Under the pieces are notes generated by a model. It was not told where the DNA came from, did not search any database, and saw nothing but the letters and a program-made list of their open reading frames with translations. From NCBI RefSeq assembly GCF_000237925.1, contig NW_017386011.1, positions 496,001 to 560,000 of the forward strand: 64,000 bases of DNA, written 5' to 3'. This DNA comes from Schistosoma mansoni (taxonomy: Eukaryota > Platyhelminthes > Trematoda > Strigeidida > Schistosomatidae). The position numbers and the translations under genes were made by a program. This document shows positions 11,929-26,254 of the stretch, in pieces. Within the stretch, counting starts at the first letter, position 1; each line of letters opens with the position of its first letter.

Positions 11929-14900
11929 CAAATGGTTGTGGACGGAATAGAAAAAGCTTTCGCTTAATGAGCTTCTGTGTATAATAGCAGTGGACCACCT
12001 CTAGGCAGAAACATAGGTATATTAACGATGATAGGAAAAAAAGAAATTTGTAAATCATAATAAGATGTTATCCTTATTCCTCTTAAAGGACTCCTGGGAA
12101 GTCGCTTGGACTAGCTCAGTCGGCGGCGAATTCCAGCATTTGACAACTCTTGAGGAGTAGAAGTTGTGTCTACAGTCCGTTCTGCTATTTTGAGTCCTCA
12201 GTTTCTGGGCGTTGCCCCTTAGGTTAGTTTACGACTAAGCTTAAGTAGATGTTTAAGGGGATGACCAGAAGTGTTAAGGATACTGTAAGCCACAAGAAGG
12301 TCATCTCTACGACGCCCATACTGTAACAGGTAAAGGTTAAGTGATTGGGGGCGCTTTTCTTAAGGTTTGAATTTGAGTCCCCAAACTGATTTCGTGGCTC
12401 GCCGTTGGATAAACTCCAGAGTGTCCTTATCCTTTTGGAGAGAGGGAGGAAATACTATATTACTGTACTGTAAATGGGGACGAATAAAACTGTCGAAGAT
12501 TATGTGGAAAGTTCTATTGTCAAACTGACCAAAAATGCGCTTCAATGTTACCTGTGCAAGGTTTGCTTGAAAAGCTTTTTTGTCACAGTTAGCGTACGAC
12601 TTCAAGTCGTGGGGTACCAACACTTCTAAATCTTTTTCGACTTGAGATACTTCTAGAGAGGAGTTTCCTAAGTTGTAACTGTAGTCTGCAGCATGTTGCA
12701 GATGGACTACTTTACACTTTGAAGTGTTGTAGGTAAGTTCGTTGTCCTCTGCCCAACTTTGAAGTCGAGTCAGATCTTCCTGAATTGCCAGTATATCTTC
12801 TTGATTGCTCATCTCTACCCAAAGTTTCACATCATCAGCATGTAGCTGTAAATAATTCCCCAAAATCAATAGCTCATTAAGTGTTCGACATTGGATGCTG
12901 ACCACGTTGTTTAAGTGGACTTGTTTAGCTGAAGGCTTTCGGTCATGCATCCGCACCAGATCACGTTTCAACACAGCGTGGGACACTGCTCCTACGTTTC
13001 ATTAGCCAGCTTATAGAAAAGGTCCTCGATATATTGGTAACGAATCAAATATATCTTTCTTGCCTCTTCTCGTCTGACTTCTGATTTCTATCTGACTGGG
13101 AACGATCGAACATAGAAGGTGCTACTGGTATCCAGTTGTAAAACTAGAATATCCGTTGCATCATCAAGCAAAAAGCAATAAGTCTGATGATTACTGTTGT
13201 GGAAGATCGTTTACATAAATCAAGAAGAGAAGAGGTTCTAGTATTGAGCCTTGGGGGACCCCACTAGGACATTTCATAAACTGAGAGGAGGTGAAGTTAA
13301 CCCGAACCTTAAAATATCGATTTTTGATATACGAAGTGAACCAGTCAATTAGAGGTGGTTTGATATTCAATCATTTAAGCTTATTGATAACACATATGTG
13401 GTTGATCCTATCAAAAGTTTTTGAGAACTCAAGTAAATAACGTCAACCTTCCTCTTGCGATCAAGGATGGTTGTCCATCTATCCACCGCAGTCAGCAGGT
13501 TGGTCATACAAGAATGACCCTTTCTGAAACCGTGCTGTCGGGAAGAGAACTTTAAGGATAATAAGTATTCTTGTATACCGTCGTATATTAGAGATTCTGT
13601 AATTTTTAATGTATGGAGAGAAGTGCCACTTGTCGGTAGATTGAAGGTTCACTGCGTCGACCTCCTTTGAAAATTGGTGTGATGTGGGCCAGCTTCCATA
13701 TTTCCGGTAGTTTGCCTCTGCTTAGCGAGTGTGTAAACATCACGCTAAGTGGTGTCGCCAGGATTGAAGCTGCTTCCCTCAATACAGCGGAATGAACCAT
13801 ATCCGGACCAGGAGAAGTGTCTTTTCTTAGGTGCTGCAGTTTACGGAGCACCAGGTCAGCACTCAGGTCCACTTCGGAAAGTCCTGTACAGGTGCAGGTG
13901 AAGCTTTCGTCAGTATAGTTGATATGGGTCGGCCGGAATGTCTGAGAGTATTGTTCATCAAAAGTTTGGCGGTATCACCGTCGTTATTAGTCGGACCATT
14001 AGGACCTAGCAGTTGGGAAACTCCAGTTTTGCCTTGTCGAAGAGAAGCTGCTTAACGGAATAAGCTTTTCGGATCGGAGACAAATTTATTGATAGGCTTA
14101 GTCTGGTACTGAAGCCTTTCTCCTCCTATTGCCTTTATGCATATGTTTCTTATATGTTTGTATTGTCTGTACGCGCCGTTGTTATCAGTTCGTTTGTATT
14201 TAACCTAACAGTACCTTTTGCGGCTTAGCAAACGAAGAGTGCGGTTCTTGATGATTGTAGGTTGTTAGTAGCTTTTTGGGACCGTTTGAGGAACTGAATG
14301 CTTAGTAGCACATTAGAGCGTGTGCAGTAAGAAATTCCAATGAGCATCCACTTCAAGTTGAGGCTGAACATCCCAATCCACCCGTTGTAGATAGTCGTGT
14401 AAGGCTATCACATTCAACCGTTTGAAATTCCAGGGCCTGTTGTTAGTGGGATATCTTAGCTCCGTTTTGCTGACTAAACTGAATGATAGGACGGCGTGAT
14501 CACTTTTCCCCAGGGGAGCCAGAACTGAGAGGTTGTCGGCCAGGAATTCTTTGTTTGTAAATACCCAGTCTAAGCGCGACGGTGTCTGACTGTTTCTCCG
14601 AGTTGCCGACTTCACATTTTCGAATAATCCCAGATCCTCAATGAGGTTGGAGAATCGAGCTTCAGCTGAGTTTTCACCTCCAATATGCGTATATTCCGTT
14701 AACTTGACTCTAGGAAGATTGAAGTTCCCTAGAATCAGGATATGAGAAAACCCGAGGCGCGTGGAGCGGGATAATCCTTCTAGCGTACAATTGTCGTACT
14801 CAATTTCAGCAGTGAGCTTCCTGTAGATGACCCCAACTAGACACCTTGAGGTGGTAGAAAATTCTACTGAGCAACATACTGATTCATCAAGATTGAGAAA

Positions 14901-15655
14901 CCCTTGGTTGTGAAGTTGGTGTACCACCATCGTATGTATAAGGCTACTCCACCCCCCCCATTCCTGTCTTTCTGTCGTCGCGAAACAAAGACATTCCAGA
15001 TATTACTAGCTCCTGGTCCGTAAACTGAGAAGATATCCAAGTTTCAGATGTTCCTATCAGATGAGCATTGTTAGCGTTGCTAAGTTCACGTAGCTTATCC
15101 ATTTCATTTGGTAAAATCTCGACGTTCATGTATAAGCATTTCATGCCTTCAATTTGAAACGCGTGAGCTTCTTTTTGTTTGCCTGTATGAGCCTTACGTG
15201 AATGGACAGGTAGGCTGTCCATACAAGGTTTTCCAAGTTTGTAGTCCCTGTCCTTTACACGTTTTTTTATGATCAAGACAGTCCACAAGTGGAATTTTCA
15301 TCTACAACTTGCCTTTATGTTTGATCCTAGTGTCATGTGGCCTATCCGGATGCCTATGAACTCCAGTTGGCAACCGACGTCTGTTGGCACGAAATGCTTC
15401 CAGAGTTGCAGCCACCATATAGGAGGATGGGAAAGTTATCTTTATCAGCCTAGGTCTAAAATCCCCGTCCTTGTTGGCTAGTCTCATCACGTGTTGAGTC
15501 AGTATATTTTTGAGCATCAGAGATTGCTTGGTGAATTTCCATTCCCTAATATCAGAGTTTGCTTGCTCGTTCATATAGCTAATAGTGATGATAAACCCCG
15601 TAGTTAGAATCTGATTAGGTTGGGTGTGGCTGACGATCATTTATCTTTGTTCGCA
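11929..15655 (-). mobile_element. CR1-like LINE (Perere type), nearly full span, ORFs broken
   Basis: Minus-strand order: 15640-15302, an N-terminal segment (RPRLIKITFPSS, EAFRANRRRLPTGVH) seen ahead of the endonuclease in schistosome CR1 LINEs; 15288-14313, an apurinic-type endonuclease (GTSETW, LILGNFNLP, RLDWVFTN, GKSDHAVLSFS); 13872-13000, reverse transcriptase (PGPDMVHSAVLRE, and VPQGSILEPLLFLIYVND in another frame near 13250); 12986-12360, the palm (HADDVKLW, where [YF]ADD is usual) and the thumb with RPHLQYSNIVFPPSLQKD. The 3' UTR ends near 11929 with CAACCATTTG. Frames change at least four times, so the copy is dead. Confidence 0.85.
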
Positions 15656-18261
15656 ATTTATAAAGTTGATCTTCATATTCAGAAGAGATTACATACCTAC
15701 CTCGGTTCATCCCACAACCTTAATGCTGTAACAGGTGGTGTGTAATCCATTATTTCATCCAACAACCTAAAATCTTTAGATCCTAACGCTGAATTACGAC
15801 CCACTGAAGTTTCAGTATTGTAGATTACTGAACACAAACCACCCATACGAGGATGCTGTGGATTGCTAATTAAAGATTAAAATTCTTCATACATGCCTTG
15901 TCAGCTTTAAGTTAATAAAACAGTATCGTCAATCTTGGGCTTTGAGAATTTAAAAAGGCTATATGTGTAATTGTCGTCATTTGTTCCTAAAGACAATTCT
16001 GATGCTTCGCTTCGTTCGTTGCATGTGCTAAGTGCAGTGGAGAGATGAGAACTCAGCCCATAAAACGTTACGTACATAATGACCCAGTCCTTCTTAAAAG
16101 ACGAATAATTACCTATAGTCCTCGAGATGCAGCACGTGAAACATTGAATAGTTTGTGTGCGAAACGTATGATTGAGCAAATTCACTCTTCAGCATAGGGT
16201 ACTCTTGTAAAATTATGGTCTACTTCGTTACTACTACTATAATAATAGACCTAATCATGAAACTGTAGATTTGTCGTGATGTGACTATCTAACCTACCAC
16301 CGAAGTCATATCATTGTCTATTCTGACTCATCGTATCATGACAATCAGAAATATAATGTTTAGTGTCTCTGAAGAGCATATTTAGTCTGGAGATGGAACA
16401 ATATATTTGGTATGAATAAAAGAGATAATTTACACACGAATGTCTGCTCCTGCAAGGCTGAGCATGCCACAGTTACTGATAATTTGCTATCGTTTGTTGG
16501 GAACATAGTTATTACCTGGTCGATTGGTATAGAGTGCAGACATCGGTTCACTGCTTCCTGGCACTTTTGATCTAGTGGTCAGGAAGTAAATTTCTTTAGA
16601 ACGCTGAAAAATTGTGATATTTAAGAGCACTACAACTATAGTATAAACTAGTGATCCCAGAAACAGCACAATTTATTCAAGAAGTATTAGGTGAACACTA
16701 ATGAATGTATTGTAGTTAGGATTCGAAATCAAAACAGTCACCGGTACAAAAGAATCATTGGTTCATACAAACACCACAAAACTGCTATTAATTACATTTC
16801 TATCTCAACATTTGATGAACTGGAGAGAGGAGTCAATACATTTCTACCACAATATAGATGTGCTAAACGCTGTGTAACGAGAGAGAGGAGAGGATTTCTT
16901 TCGAATATGAGGTTAAATAAAGTCTGAAGAAGTTACATATTATAGTGGAAATGATTTTCAACTAGATACGAAGGTTGCGGTGAAGAATGTTGCAAATTCC
17001 ATTATTTGAATTTTAAATGTCGGTGTTCTAAGGACAAACAAACGACATGTTGGCTACATACAATTCCAGAAACACGATGAGTCTGTGCTAATTTGGGCTT
17101 TCAATTCTAACACTAGTTAGCACATACAGAATCATACAGATTCCATATCCAATACACAGCAGTACACACATGATGAACATAAGATGTACAATCGATTACA
17201 GAAATTTGGATGTTCACCCTAATTGTTGCAGTTGTAGTATTTGTACGAACTAATTATTCCTGTGTACTCGATTGCTCGCTGATCACGAGTTCCAAATATA
17301 ATACGTTCGTTTGTGCTTATCTAGTTCTATCTGTCCCGTATTGCTCCGTTTCAGGATTCTTGACACATTATTTAGAACACTTCTAATTAACATATTGTCT
17401 GAACATGTACCTAAAGGGTTGAAAAACAAATGGTAGATGCTAACCATACACACCGCCAGTCATAGTGTGTTCAGTAAAACCAGTGATATCAGTATCAGTG
17501 TCATAGGCTTACAGAAGTATCTACTTTGGTGATTTACTTACTGCGACAAGTCTACAGGACAGCCACATTGATACCCAGGCTAGTTTGTGCATAAATGTAT
17601 GTGTTAACATACATATGTTTGAAACTTAACCCAAAGCCCATAATGGTCTAGAAATATGTTTCAAGTTTGACAGACGTCTGGGAATTTGTCCAGAAGTTTG
17701 GAAAGTAGTTCCAGGCCTGAAATATGTTGATTAGATAAGAAATAAGATTAGCAGGTATGTATTGGTACTGGGCCCTAACTACACACTCCTCAGAGCTGAA
17801 CACGAGACGACTGGGAAATTAGATATTCAACATTTAACGTGGAGTAAAACTCAACAATGGAGAAGGCGGGAGGAATTGATTGGATTTAATTAGATAGCAC
17901 GGATCAGCCTTCCAGGCGTGGTCATTCTTGTGTAATTTTCTATTCATAATAAATACATTGTTCTATCTCCAGACTAAATGTGTTCTCTATCATATATTGG
18001 TGATGATTAAGATATGATGAATCAATGTAGACAAGGATGTGACTTCCACATAATGTCTTATAAATCAGGCAGTTTCACCCTGACAAATCTACAATTTCAG
18101 GATTAGGTCTATTATTACAGTAGTACTAATGACAAAGTAAACCATAGTTCCACAGATATTTACTGAGAATATGGTGATATTAGATAGTTAAATGTGTTGA
18201 TCTTCTACTTTAGTTATCCCAACGACAATGGCTATCTAGTTTTCTGATTATCCACGAAGAA

Positions 18262-18410
18262 TTTAAACTTCATTCTGAAGATTCGAGGATTCCCATAATA
18301 GGACGAAACGGCCGTCCAGTGTTTCCAGGTTTTCCATGGTGGTCTAGCTTCAGTTGGCTCACGCTTTCAACTATGATAAATACTAAATCTCCACAAAACC
18401 CCTCATATAA
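18262..18410 (+). mobile_element. Partial hammerhead SINE, family 2
   Basis: Keeps TCCCATAATAGGACGAAAC, GGCCGTCCAGTGTTTCCAGG and the 3' tail (TCAACTATG ... CTCCACAAAACCCC). The 5' half, with the tRNA-like head and the CTGANGA box, is missing or degraded. Confidence 0.7.
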
Positions 18411-19575
18411 TTCATTCTGAAGAGTTTGTTTTTGTGTCGTAATCTGTTTCCAGATGTAGTATAGACACTACGAAAGCATCGTGCTTTAAAAAGTGATATA
18501 AATGTCATGCCTCTCGAATAAGCATAATTCACTTGTCTGTAGAGTGAGTTTCTATTGACACTGCATATTATACATAACGATTTTGGAGCCAACTTACGAG
18601 AAGTCATATATTGAAGAATTATTTGAAAAGACTGACTCCAATGAGAAGCTAAACGGTTGATATTTTGACACAACAGGAATTTTAACCTATAGGTGTTTGG
18701 CTCTACACCTACAGAAGCACTGTTAGTGTGATTGGCTGAACGGGTCTGTTTGGTCGATAGTTAGAGGCATTTAGCAAGCTTGTCTCTTATTTGCTGGATA
18801 GTTTGACTCCAATAATTTATGGCTGAAGATGCAAATAATTATATGGCACATAATACGAGAATGCATTTAAATCGTAAATAGAAGTTACAGTGACACATCT
18901 CTTAATCTTTTCAGAATAACTGGGTGTAGAAGCCTGAGGAAAAAATACAACACAAAGGTTTACCTACAAACCTCCAACACGGAAATTTTTAGACCAGAAA
19001 CCATTATTCGCTCATATTCCTAAATGAAAACTAACCATCTAACTTTCAATCCATTTGAAGGTTTTGGAACTAGGGACATGAATCACAAGCAGATTACTAT
19101 ATAGACAAATAAGAACTGAGTCCATAACGTTACAAGATATGATATAAACCCATAGACGTTTGTGAAATAGCACAAATGATAGCTGTTGTCAATACAATGT
19201 TTGAACGAAAGTTAGACAAAATTTACAATAAAATGTAGCAATAATAGGAGGGAAAATTGAAAAAAACTTTATGAATCGCTCAATGCGCGCAACTAAATGT
19301 ACCACTATAGGAACGGTAGAACTTGTTAAAATATCTCAGACGATAAGATTTAAATACAGCATTGATCCATTGTGTACCAACAGACACAACGAGAATATGC
19401 AAAACAGACCTTGAAATCTTCATACAAATTGAGGGAAACGTACGTAGTATACGTCGTGAGGATCACTGGTTATAATTGGATTCTAGGATAATTTGAAGAA
19501 ATCTGCGATTGGAACTGAAACCTTCTTAGATAAATTGTGTTATATCTTTAAAATCCCCCATCGAGGCCAAATATC

Positions 19576-19690
19576 AAAGTGGAGAAGATTTGTAGCTCAG
19601 GGTAGAAATTTGTCCTGGTGATGTCGTTCAGAAGGACGATGAAAGCTCCACGATCAAACCATACAGCTCAGAGAACAAAACTCCATCGAA
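19576..19690 (+). repeat. SINE-head fragment (TTTGTAGCTCAGG family)
   Basis: GTGGAGAAGATTTGTAGCTCAG recurs next to the gap at 55040. TAGCTCAGG resembles a Pol III A box. Confidence 0.5.
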
Positions 19691-20171
19691 ATACCAAGGG
19701 GCAAGGTTCATGTAATGTGATTTTCATGTTTTCAGGGTGATATATAGAAAAACAAAAGAGCCATGGGTGAAGCAATACGTATATCGCATTGTTTGTAAGA
19801 AATCTGAAGCTAGATTTTGCATCAGTTTTCCAAAAATAAGAAAAATATAAAGCGATGTCATCAGTTATTTAGGTATATGCTCGGTGAACAGGAAACGCGT
19901 TGAGCCGAGACATGCTTACGCTGAGTAGTAGCGCCACATGACTTGTCCAGTCCAGATAAGAAATGAAGGTTGTTCTAATGTACCAAGAAAATGGGATTCC
20001 GTGCTATTTGGAAGACATATTTACAGGGAAAGGAAAGAAGTCTCTACATAGTCAGTGAATTCAGTATCATTAGTGTTTTTAACAGAAGATTAAAGGCAGC
20101 AACAAACGCTCCCAAATCTTGAGCAAAGGAGTACATGCAAAACACAGTGAAATTGGTCATTTTCAATGTTG

Positions 20172-20207
20172 CAGTTATTAATAATATATTATTATTAATA
20201 ATATATT
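20172..20207. repeat. AT-rich palindrome
   Basis: A near-perfect inverted repeat of ATTAATAATATAT type with its centre near 20190. It could form a cruciform; no further meaning is seen. Confidence 0.6.
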
Positions 20208-23200
20208 TCTGCAAGAGCAGGTACACGCCATTTTTACAGGCATGATCTATAATTTACAACGTATACTGGTTCACAATATGCATCCCAAGCAGGGTTGTTT
20301 AGTAATTACAATCTATAAAAGTTGATAGCAGTTCATTCGTTCAGATATAATGTGTTTTCATCAGAATAGTTTCCAAAGGGGCATCGCGTCCACGTTATAT
20401 ACCAGATCCAATCTCGACAAAAGTGTATTAGGGTTTCGGTCGTGCTATGTATTTATGTAATGCAGCTTTTTGAGTTTATGGTTGTTATAATGTAGACTTG
20501 TGGAGCTCCTGGTTCGAACTATGACCTTGGGAAAGCGCGTTCGTCGAGCTTGTTCTAGATGTCAGAAGTTACATAGATTCACCCTCAGAGCAAGATTCTG
20601 AAGAGAAAAAAAGAGAAACCGAGGAACAGCAAGGCATTTGGATATGAACGATAACCAATGCTTAACATTTATTAATGGAACAGTTGGAGGTTGTTATATC
20701 GTGTGAATTCGTAATATATATGAACGTGCAATTACAGAAGGAGCGAATTTATTGATCGGACGCAAATGATACTTGAAACCGTACGAGCAGTCTTGAGTGC
20801 TATTCGGTCCTTCCTATCTGCCTAGCCCAGCCCGTTAAGTCGAGAACACAAATAACAGCCTCGTCAATATGAATCATTATTTACAAACATACTGAGTTTT
20901 TATACAAACCAAAGTAATCCATAAACTGATTATAACTCAAGAATCGTATGATAATAAATCAAAGATCAAAATAAAGCTTATGATAAGAGAACATGAATAT
21001 GAATAGTTTAGTTACGTAACAATTGTACAATAGGAAATAGGCATAATACATTGGTCGATAAATAGTCTTAGAGTTACCATTCATAATTCACCAGGGGATA
21101 TAACAGAGGTAAAATAAATTATTGGATTAAATTGATACTAGCTCATATTGCTAGTGTGAAATGTGATCAGGGGCTCCAGAGGAGAGAATGCAGTAATAAA
21201 GAACAATGAGTCGTGATATTTACCAAGGTGGAGTAGGTTCGAATGAAGGAGGGAAATCAAGGTTGGAATGAGGAAGAACAGAGAGTGCATATAGAGAGTA
21301 GAGTGCTAAGTAAAATAACAACCATATCCTTTACAGTCCGTTTTGTTTTTCATCATCCGATGCCTGCCACACAGTTTTCATGTAAAAGTCCGAGTTAGCA
21401 TGTTATAGGTTGTCTTAGTAGAATAGTTAATCCAGCATAAAAAATTATTCAGTTAAATGCTTCCAGCCTCTCTGTAGCAGGTTACAATATTCGTATGCAA
21501 AAGGAATATCAACCCATTCCTTCTGAAATAGTTTTGTATTTGTAAAGTTACTGAAAATGCAGAGCCTTCAAATCCAATATATTGCAGAACATTGAGATTT
21601 CTGCACACCCGAAAGCATACAACTAGTAACGGACAGCTGATATGTAGGGAGGCGCCTAACACTAGTAAATTCACAATGTAGATGATCTGTGTGGATGACA
21701 GGGATCTGTTTGAGTTGGGCGAGATCAGTGTGTCTTTGTAGCTTAAGTTAAAAATTTCATACCAGTGAGTACCTCTAGTTCTGCCGATGAAAGAAACCAA
21801 ACCAGTTGTGAATAGGCCTCTATTTTGAGTTCCTAGAAGATGTGATGGAGCGCGAGATTACCTATTCAAATACATAAAGCTTTTCAACATTCAGTATAAA
21901 ATAACAGGTAATATAGTCCCTATGCAAAATAAGGGGGTGAACGAGCACTTGAGCTTTGATGTTCTGACATTTGCCTGGATATTTGCGGTCAACTCTTAAC
22001 CAATCAAAATATGTTGTCACAAAGTCACACCTTGTGATTGGTATTTAATGAGGATCAACCTCTCATGATATCCAGGTGCTTTGGCCACTTTGATGATCGT
22101 ATGGAACAAACATAATATTGCTGAAGAAGTTCACTGGTAAGAAAGTATTAGAGTGGAGCTCCTACAACATCTGCCAGTCAATAGTATACGAATGTTTTGT
22201 CCGTGTTAGTTATTCTTAACTTAGACGATGTGTGTCAGACGGTCCAACAATCAATGCGTAGCAGAATATCCTCAATTTAATACCTAAGACTTCGTATATT
22301 ATTCGTCCTGGTAACCGTTATTAGGTAAAACTCAACGTCATATGAATTTCACAGAACAATTCGAAGCGTTGACAATATTTTGTTATTGTGCAACACAGAT
22401 CATTGGACTTCAAGCACATAAAGTGAATACGAGTAACAATTGAAATGCAAGTAAATGAAAGCGAGAGAATACAAAGGCGACTTAAGGGTGGAATGAATTG
22501 ATAACATTCAAGCAAATATATGGTAAGGCGACTGGGCCATCAAACGATTTAAGCGAGTGACATCTAAGCTAAAAAGAGTAATACGTGTGTATACTGTAAC
22601 ACGTGATAAGGTATGCATGTTCATAAAGGCATAATGAAAATAGGTTAATCGTTACTGTTCGAACAACACTGTTGAACAAGTTACCTTAAGGACTTGAAAA
22701 AATCAAACGTGAACAGACCTAAGCGTAGGTGTGACGCTGTAATATCTATTTCCTGTAAATCACGATCTAAAAATGTCTGTATTTACAAATAATGTTAAAC
22801 TGGACAAAATTATCTTGACATACAGAGCATTTTGGTTTGTTTAAATTAAAGTATAGGATAAAATTATCGTGTACGCTAATATTTGTTCTTGTATGTCTGA
22901 GTTCTCGTGCGTTCATCAGACTGATTAAATACTGATAAAGTATCAAAAACATATGGTAGAGTTTCTAGAAGATGATGCATATAAGCGTAGAAGTGTGCAA
23001 AATATGACCAATTACATGACAAACGATGTAAGCTTTACGATGTGCGCGTGAAAAACTGAGGGGAAAAAAGTCATTTTTATTAAAAAAATATGGTGAAAAT
23101 TTTGATTCAAAATCGTGGTTATGCACCGTTGTAACCATTTAACTCTTCGACCACATTTCATCGTTACTGGAGTCCCTTCGTTCTTCTCAATCTCCGTCGT

Positions 23201-24726
23201 TGACGACTGCTGCTTATGTTTCGGTGATTTGACGGTTTTTGAAGGATTTGTGTTTGTTGATTGATCACCGCTTTCAATGAGGGCTAGTTGAACTCTGTCG
23301 ACAATAATTGGGTCCGTTTTTCCAGCTTTTTCTATACTAACCACTTTATCATCGTTCCCAACCACTTTGAATAGACCGTCATAATTCGTCTGGAAAGAAG
23401 GTTGTACATGAATGCCATTTGCAGATCCTACCGTACATATACTCGTCGTCACAGTAGTCTAGGCAGTGTTATTTTTTAATTGTTCACGTGCCCCTTTATA
23501 CGTTGTGCTTAGTTAGCCACATCAGTAGAAATACTTTCGCTTGGGGAGAAAAATTCTATGGGTAAACAAAGAGTAGTTCCACAGGTCAACTCTTCGGGAC
23601 AGCATCCGACATCCTGCTTAATTGATGTTCTCAAACCTAATATGACCAGAGGAAGCTCATTGGCCCAGTCATTGTTGACACAGACAGTCGTGAGAGAAGC
23701 TTTTAATTACCGATACAATCGCTCAACCATTCCATTCGCCATAGGATGGTAAGATATCGTGCAAATACATTTAATTACGATAAATTCTGTGAGCTGATAG
23801 AAGAGGAGACTTTCGATTCCAGCTCCTCTATCTGTTTTAGTATTCCCCGGCAGTACATAACGAAAAACCCGACTCCCAACTGAGATTTTAGCTACAGTCT
23901 CGGCTTAGGTGTCCCTTATTGGCACAGCCACAGCCACCTCCTGGATCAATCGATGAAGGCAAAAATATAGTTTTAGCCATTCGAAATCGGGCGTTCGTCC
24001 CATGATATCGGTGTATGTACGTTCAAATCTAGTGTCGAGGTGACAAAAAAACTTATTGCAGGACGATCGGCTTTGACATTTTAACATTGCATGCATGACT
24101 GTGTCCGATTAAAAAAGTCCTGGTTCATGTTTAATCATGCGAAATGTTTGCTGGAACGTTTGGTTGTGGATTTTGTTTCAGGGTGCAATATATTATTCAT
24201 AACTTGGGGGATTTTTTTGTCTTAATGACCACGAGATTATCTTTCGTTGTTGATCTACATACATGTCACATGTCATTACCTTTACACTGCCTAACCGAAC
24301 TTCTTCAAAAGTCAAAGAAGTTTTGTTATTGGCTCTTAGCTTTCGTAATCCCACATCCACCTTTTTGCAGTGCCGCCAGCGTGTGACAGTCGATTAAGTA
24401 TGGGGTGAGTGTGTTCATCATTGTTCTAGATAACGTATCCTATATTTCATTATCACTGTCTTTAATATACTGTACACTAGACTGATTGGAAAATTCTGTA
24501 TGAAATTTCCCTAGGGGAGTAATTATCTTGTTTGGCGTACCGTCTACCGCCTGTCAGAAATGTTTAGTTAACAAGTGAATTGCTGGCAACTCTCCTTCGA
24601 ATGTATTATTCCTTGTCCTAGTATGATTCATTCTCTGAGGAAAATGAAAGTGGTTCCGGTGTGCTTTATACTAAGAGCTGAAATACGGCTCGCACTGCCA
24701 TGTTCGACGCATCAGCCATGATGGCT

Positions 24727-25085
24727 TGTAGTAGGTGTCGAGTCGAGGACGGACTATGATCACCACTACTATTCGATTACGCGCCCAAAAACGACTTGGT
24801 TCCTTTGATAACTCGTAAATCAGAAGGCTTTAATTAGTCCAGATCAAGTATATTTATTGGCGATCTCGTGGTATCGAAAGAATACCGAGACGTGCCAACG
24901 GGTACAGGCAAAATGGGCAGAGCGTAAGAAAGTTCGAACCGAACCAGACGGATAGCGGAACAAGAAGTGAGTCTGATACAGTTAAACAAATACAGTAAAA
25001 CATTCACTGGTACAATTGGTTACAATAAAAATAATTGTTTCTTTCGTTCCAACCGTGTTCTTATCGAGACCAGTCGGTCACTACA
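24727..25085 (-). mobile_element. Solo LTR nested in the Gypsy fossil
   Basis: A 359 bp block bounded by TGTAGT and ACTACA, lying between recognisable RT and RNase H parts of the older element. The flanking 4 bp are similar (GGCT and GACT on the plus strand), consistent with a target-site duplication with one change. The minus orientation is chosen because an AATAAA lies in the distal part on that strand. Confidence 0.6.
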
Positions 25086-25435
25086 GACTAATGGCGTTTT
25101 TCTCTTTCATTGAACTAGCATCATCTCGCCTTGAGCTCACTTGGGATTCTCAAACGCCGGTGTAACCACCACTGACAGATAAAATGCCGGTACATGTCTT
25201 CGCAAGGCGTTCGTCGGTGGTTGCGACATTTTCGCACAGTTCGCACTAAGTAGTCCACAATCGTTATAATTTCTTTCGTGATTTGGGTAACAGATAGTTG
25301 CGGATAGCAGTAAATTCTGCCGTAACTGGTGCGATACCTCGAGCAGTTACCTTTTGATCTAGGAATTGGAGGGATTCTCTTCCGAATTCATATTTCTAAA
25401 TGTTGATAGAGATGTTACTGAGGATACGACTAGTA

Positions 25436-25747
25436 TTCTAACTTTACAATTAGCTACCAGTAGCACCTTCTATATTCGATCGTTCCCGGCCAAAGGAAAT
25501 CAGAAGTCAGACGAGAAGAGGTAGGAAAGATGTATTTGATACGTTGCCAATATATCGAGAGGCGTTCGTTCTTAACTGACTATTGAAACGTAGGAGCTGT
25601 GTCCCACGCCGAGTTGCAACGTGATCTGGTACGGATGCATGACCGAAAGCCTTCAGTTAAACAAGTCCACTTAAACAACGTGGTCAGCATCCAATGTCGA
25701 ACACTTAAAAAGCTATTGATTTTGGGGAATTATTTACAGCTAAATTA
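25436..25747 (+). mobile_element. CR1-like LINE fragment nested in the Gypsy fossil
   Basis: Reverse complement of the 12845-13140 segment of the CR1-like LINE (shared GCATGACCGAAAGCC, AACAACGTGGTCAGCATCCA, TTGATTTTGGGGAATTATTT). Gypsy coding signal is visible on both sides. Confidence 0.75.
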
Positions 25748-26254
25748 CGTTTTTGAATTTTTCTGAATAACTCTCTCAGTTGTTGTAGAGGTTAACCCCT
25801 GTGGCTCTAGATACTGGAAAATCGCCGATATACGCATATACCCCTGGCATACCTTTGATGATATGGCCCATGAATTACCGAAAATTTTGTGCTGCATTAG
25901 CCAATCCGAAGGGTAGAAATTTATGCAAACCTAATGGAGTCGTTAATGCTGTTTTGGGTTTGTCTTCTGAGGCGATGAAAATATGATAATAAGCTCTAAC
26001 CAGGTCAGTCTCCGAAAAAGTAGAGGCACCTTCCATACCATTAGTAAAGTCGTGGATGTATGGTATCGAATATCCATCAGTTATCGTTTTGTTGTTAAAA
26101 GCTCGATAATCCTCCCAAGTCCTGGTTTCTTTCAGGATCACGTACAATGATGACACCCGACGGCTTCTAGAAGGCCTTAGAGATGCCACGTGTATTCGGA
26201 GTTTGACAACGCGTTAACCAGCAACACCTTTAAAATCGAATCGTGCCAACTCAG

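Larger units (their letters stand above)
15656..23011. other. Long gene-free stretch
   Basis: No convincing exon. I see one partial hammerhead SINE near 18262-18410, a SINE-head fragment at 19576-19690 and an AT palindrome at about 20172-20207. The open frames here are short, AT-rich and unsupported. Confidence 0.45.
23012..26215 (-). mobile_element. Gypsy-type LTR retrotransposon fossil (pol), with later insertions
   Basis: Minus-strand order of recognisable parts: reverse transcriptase (26190-25760, with DYRAFNNKT, FSETDLVRAYYHI and LPFGLANAAQNF), the RT tail and connection (25435-25090), RNase H (about 24720-24600, MADASNMAVRAV), integrase-like material and the integrase C-terminal end (23452-23150, with YDGLFKVV and PIIVDRVQLAL). 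It is heavily broken (well over five breaks) and looks old. A CR1-like piece (25436-25747) and a solo LTR (24727-25085) were inserted into it. Confidence 0.75.

Noticed and set aside
19610-19660. Hammerhead-like CTGGTGA ... GATGAAAGC with an internal hairpin
   Set aside because: The core box is wrong (CTGGTGA), extra bases flank the hairpin and no NUH cleavage site with stem I is present.
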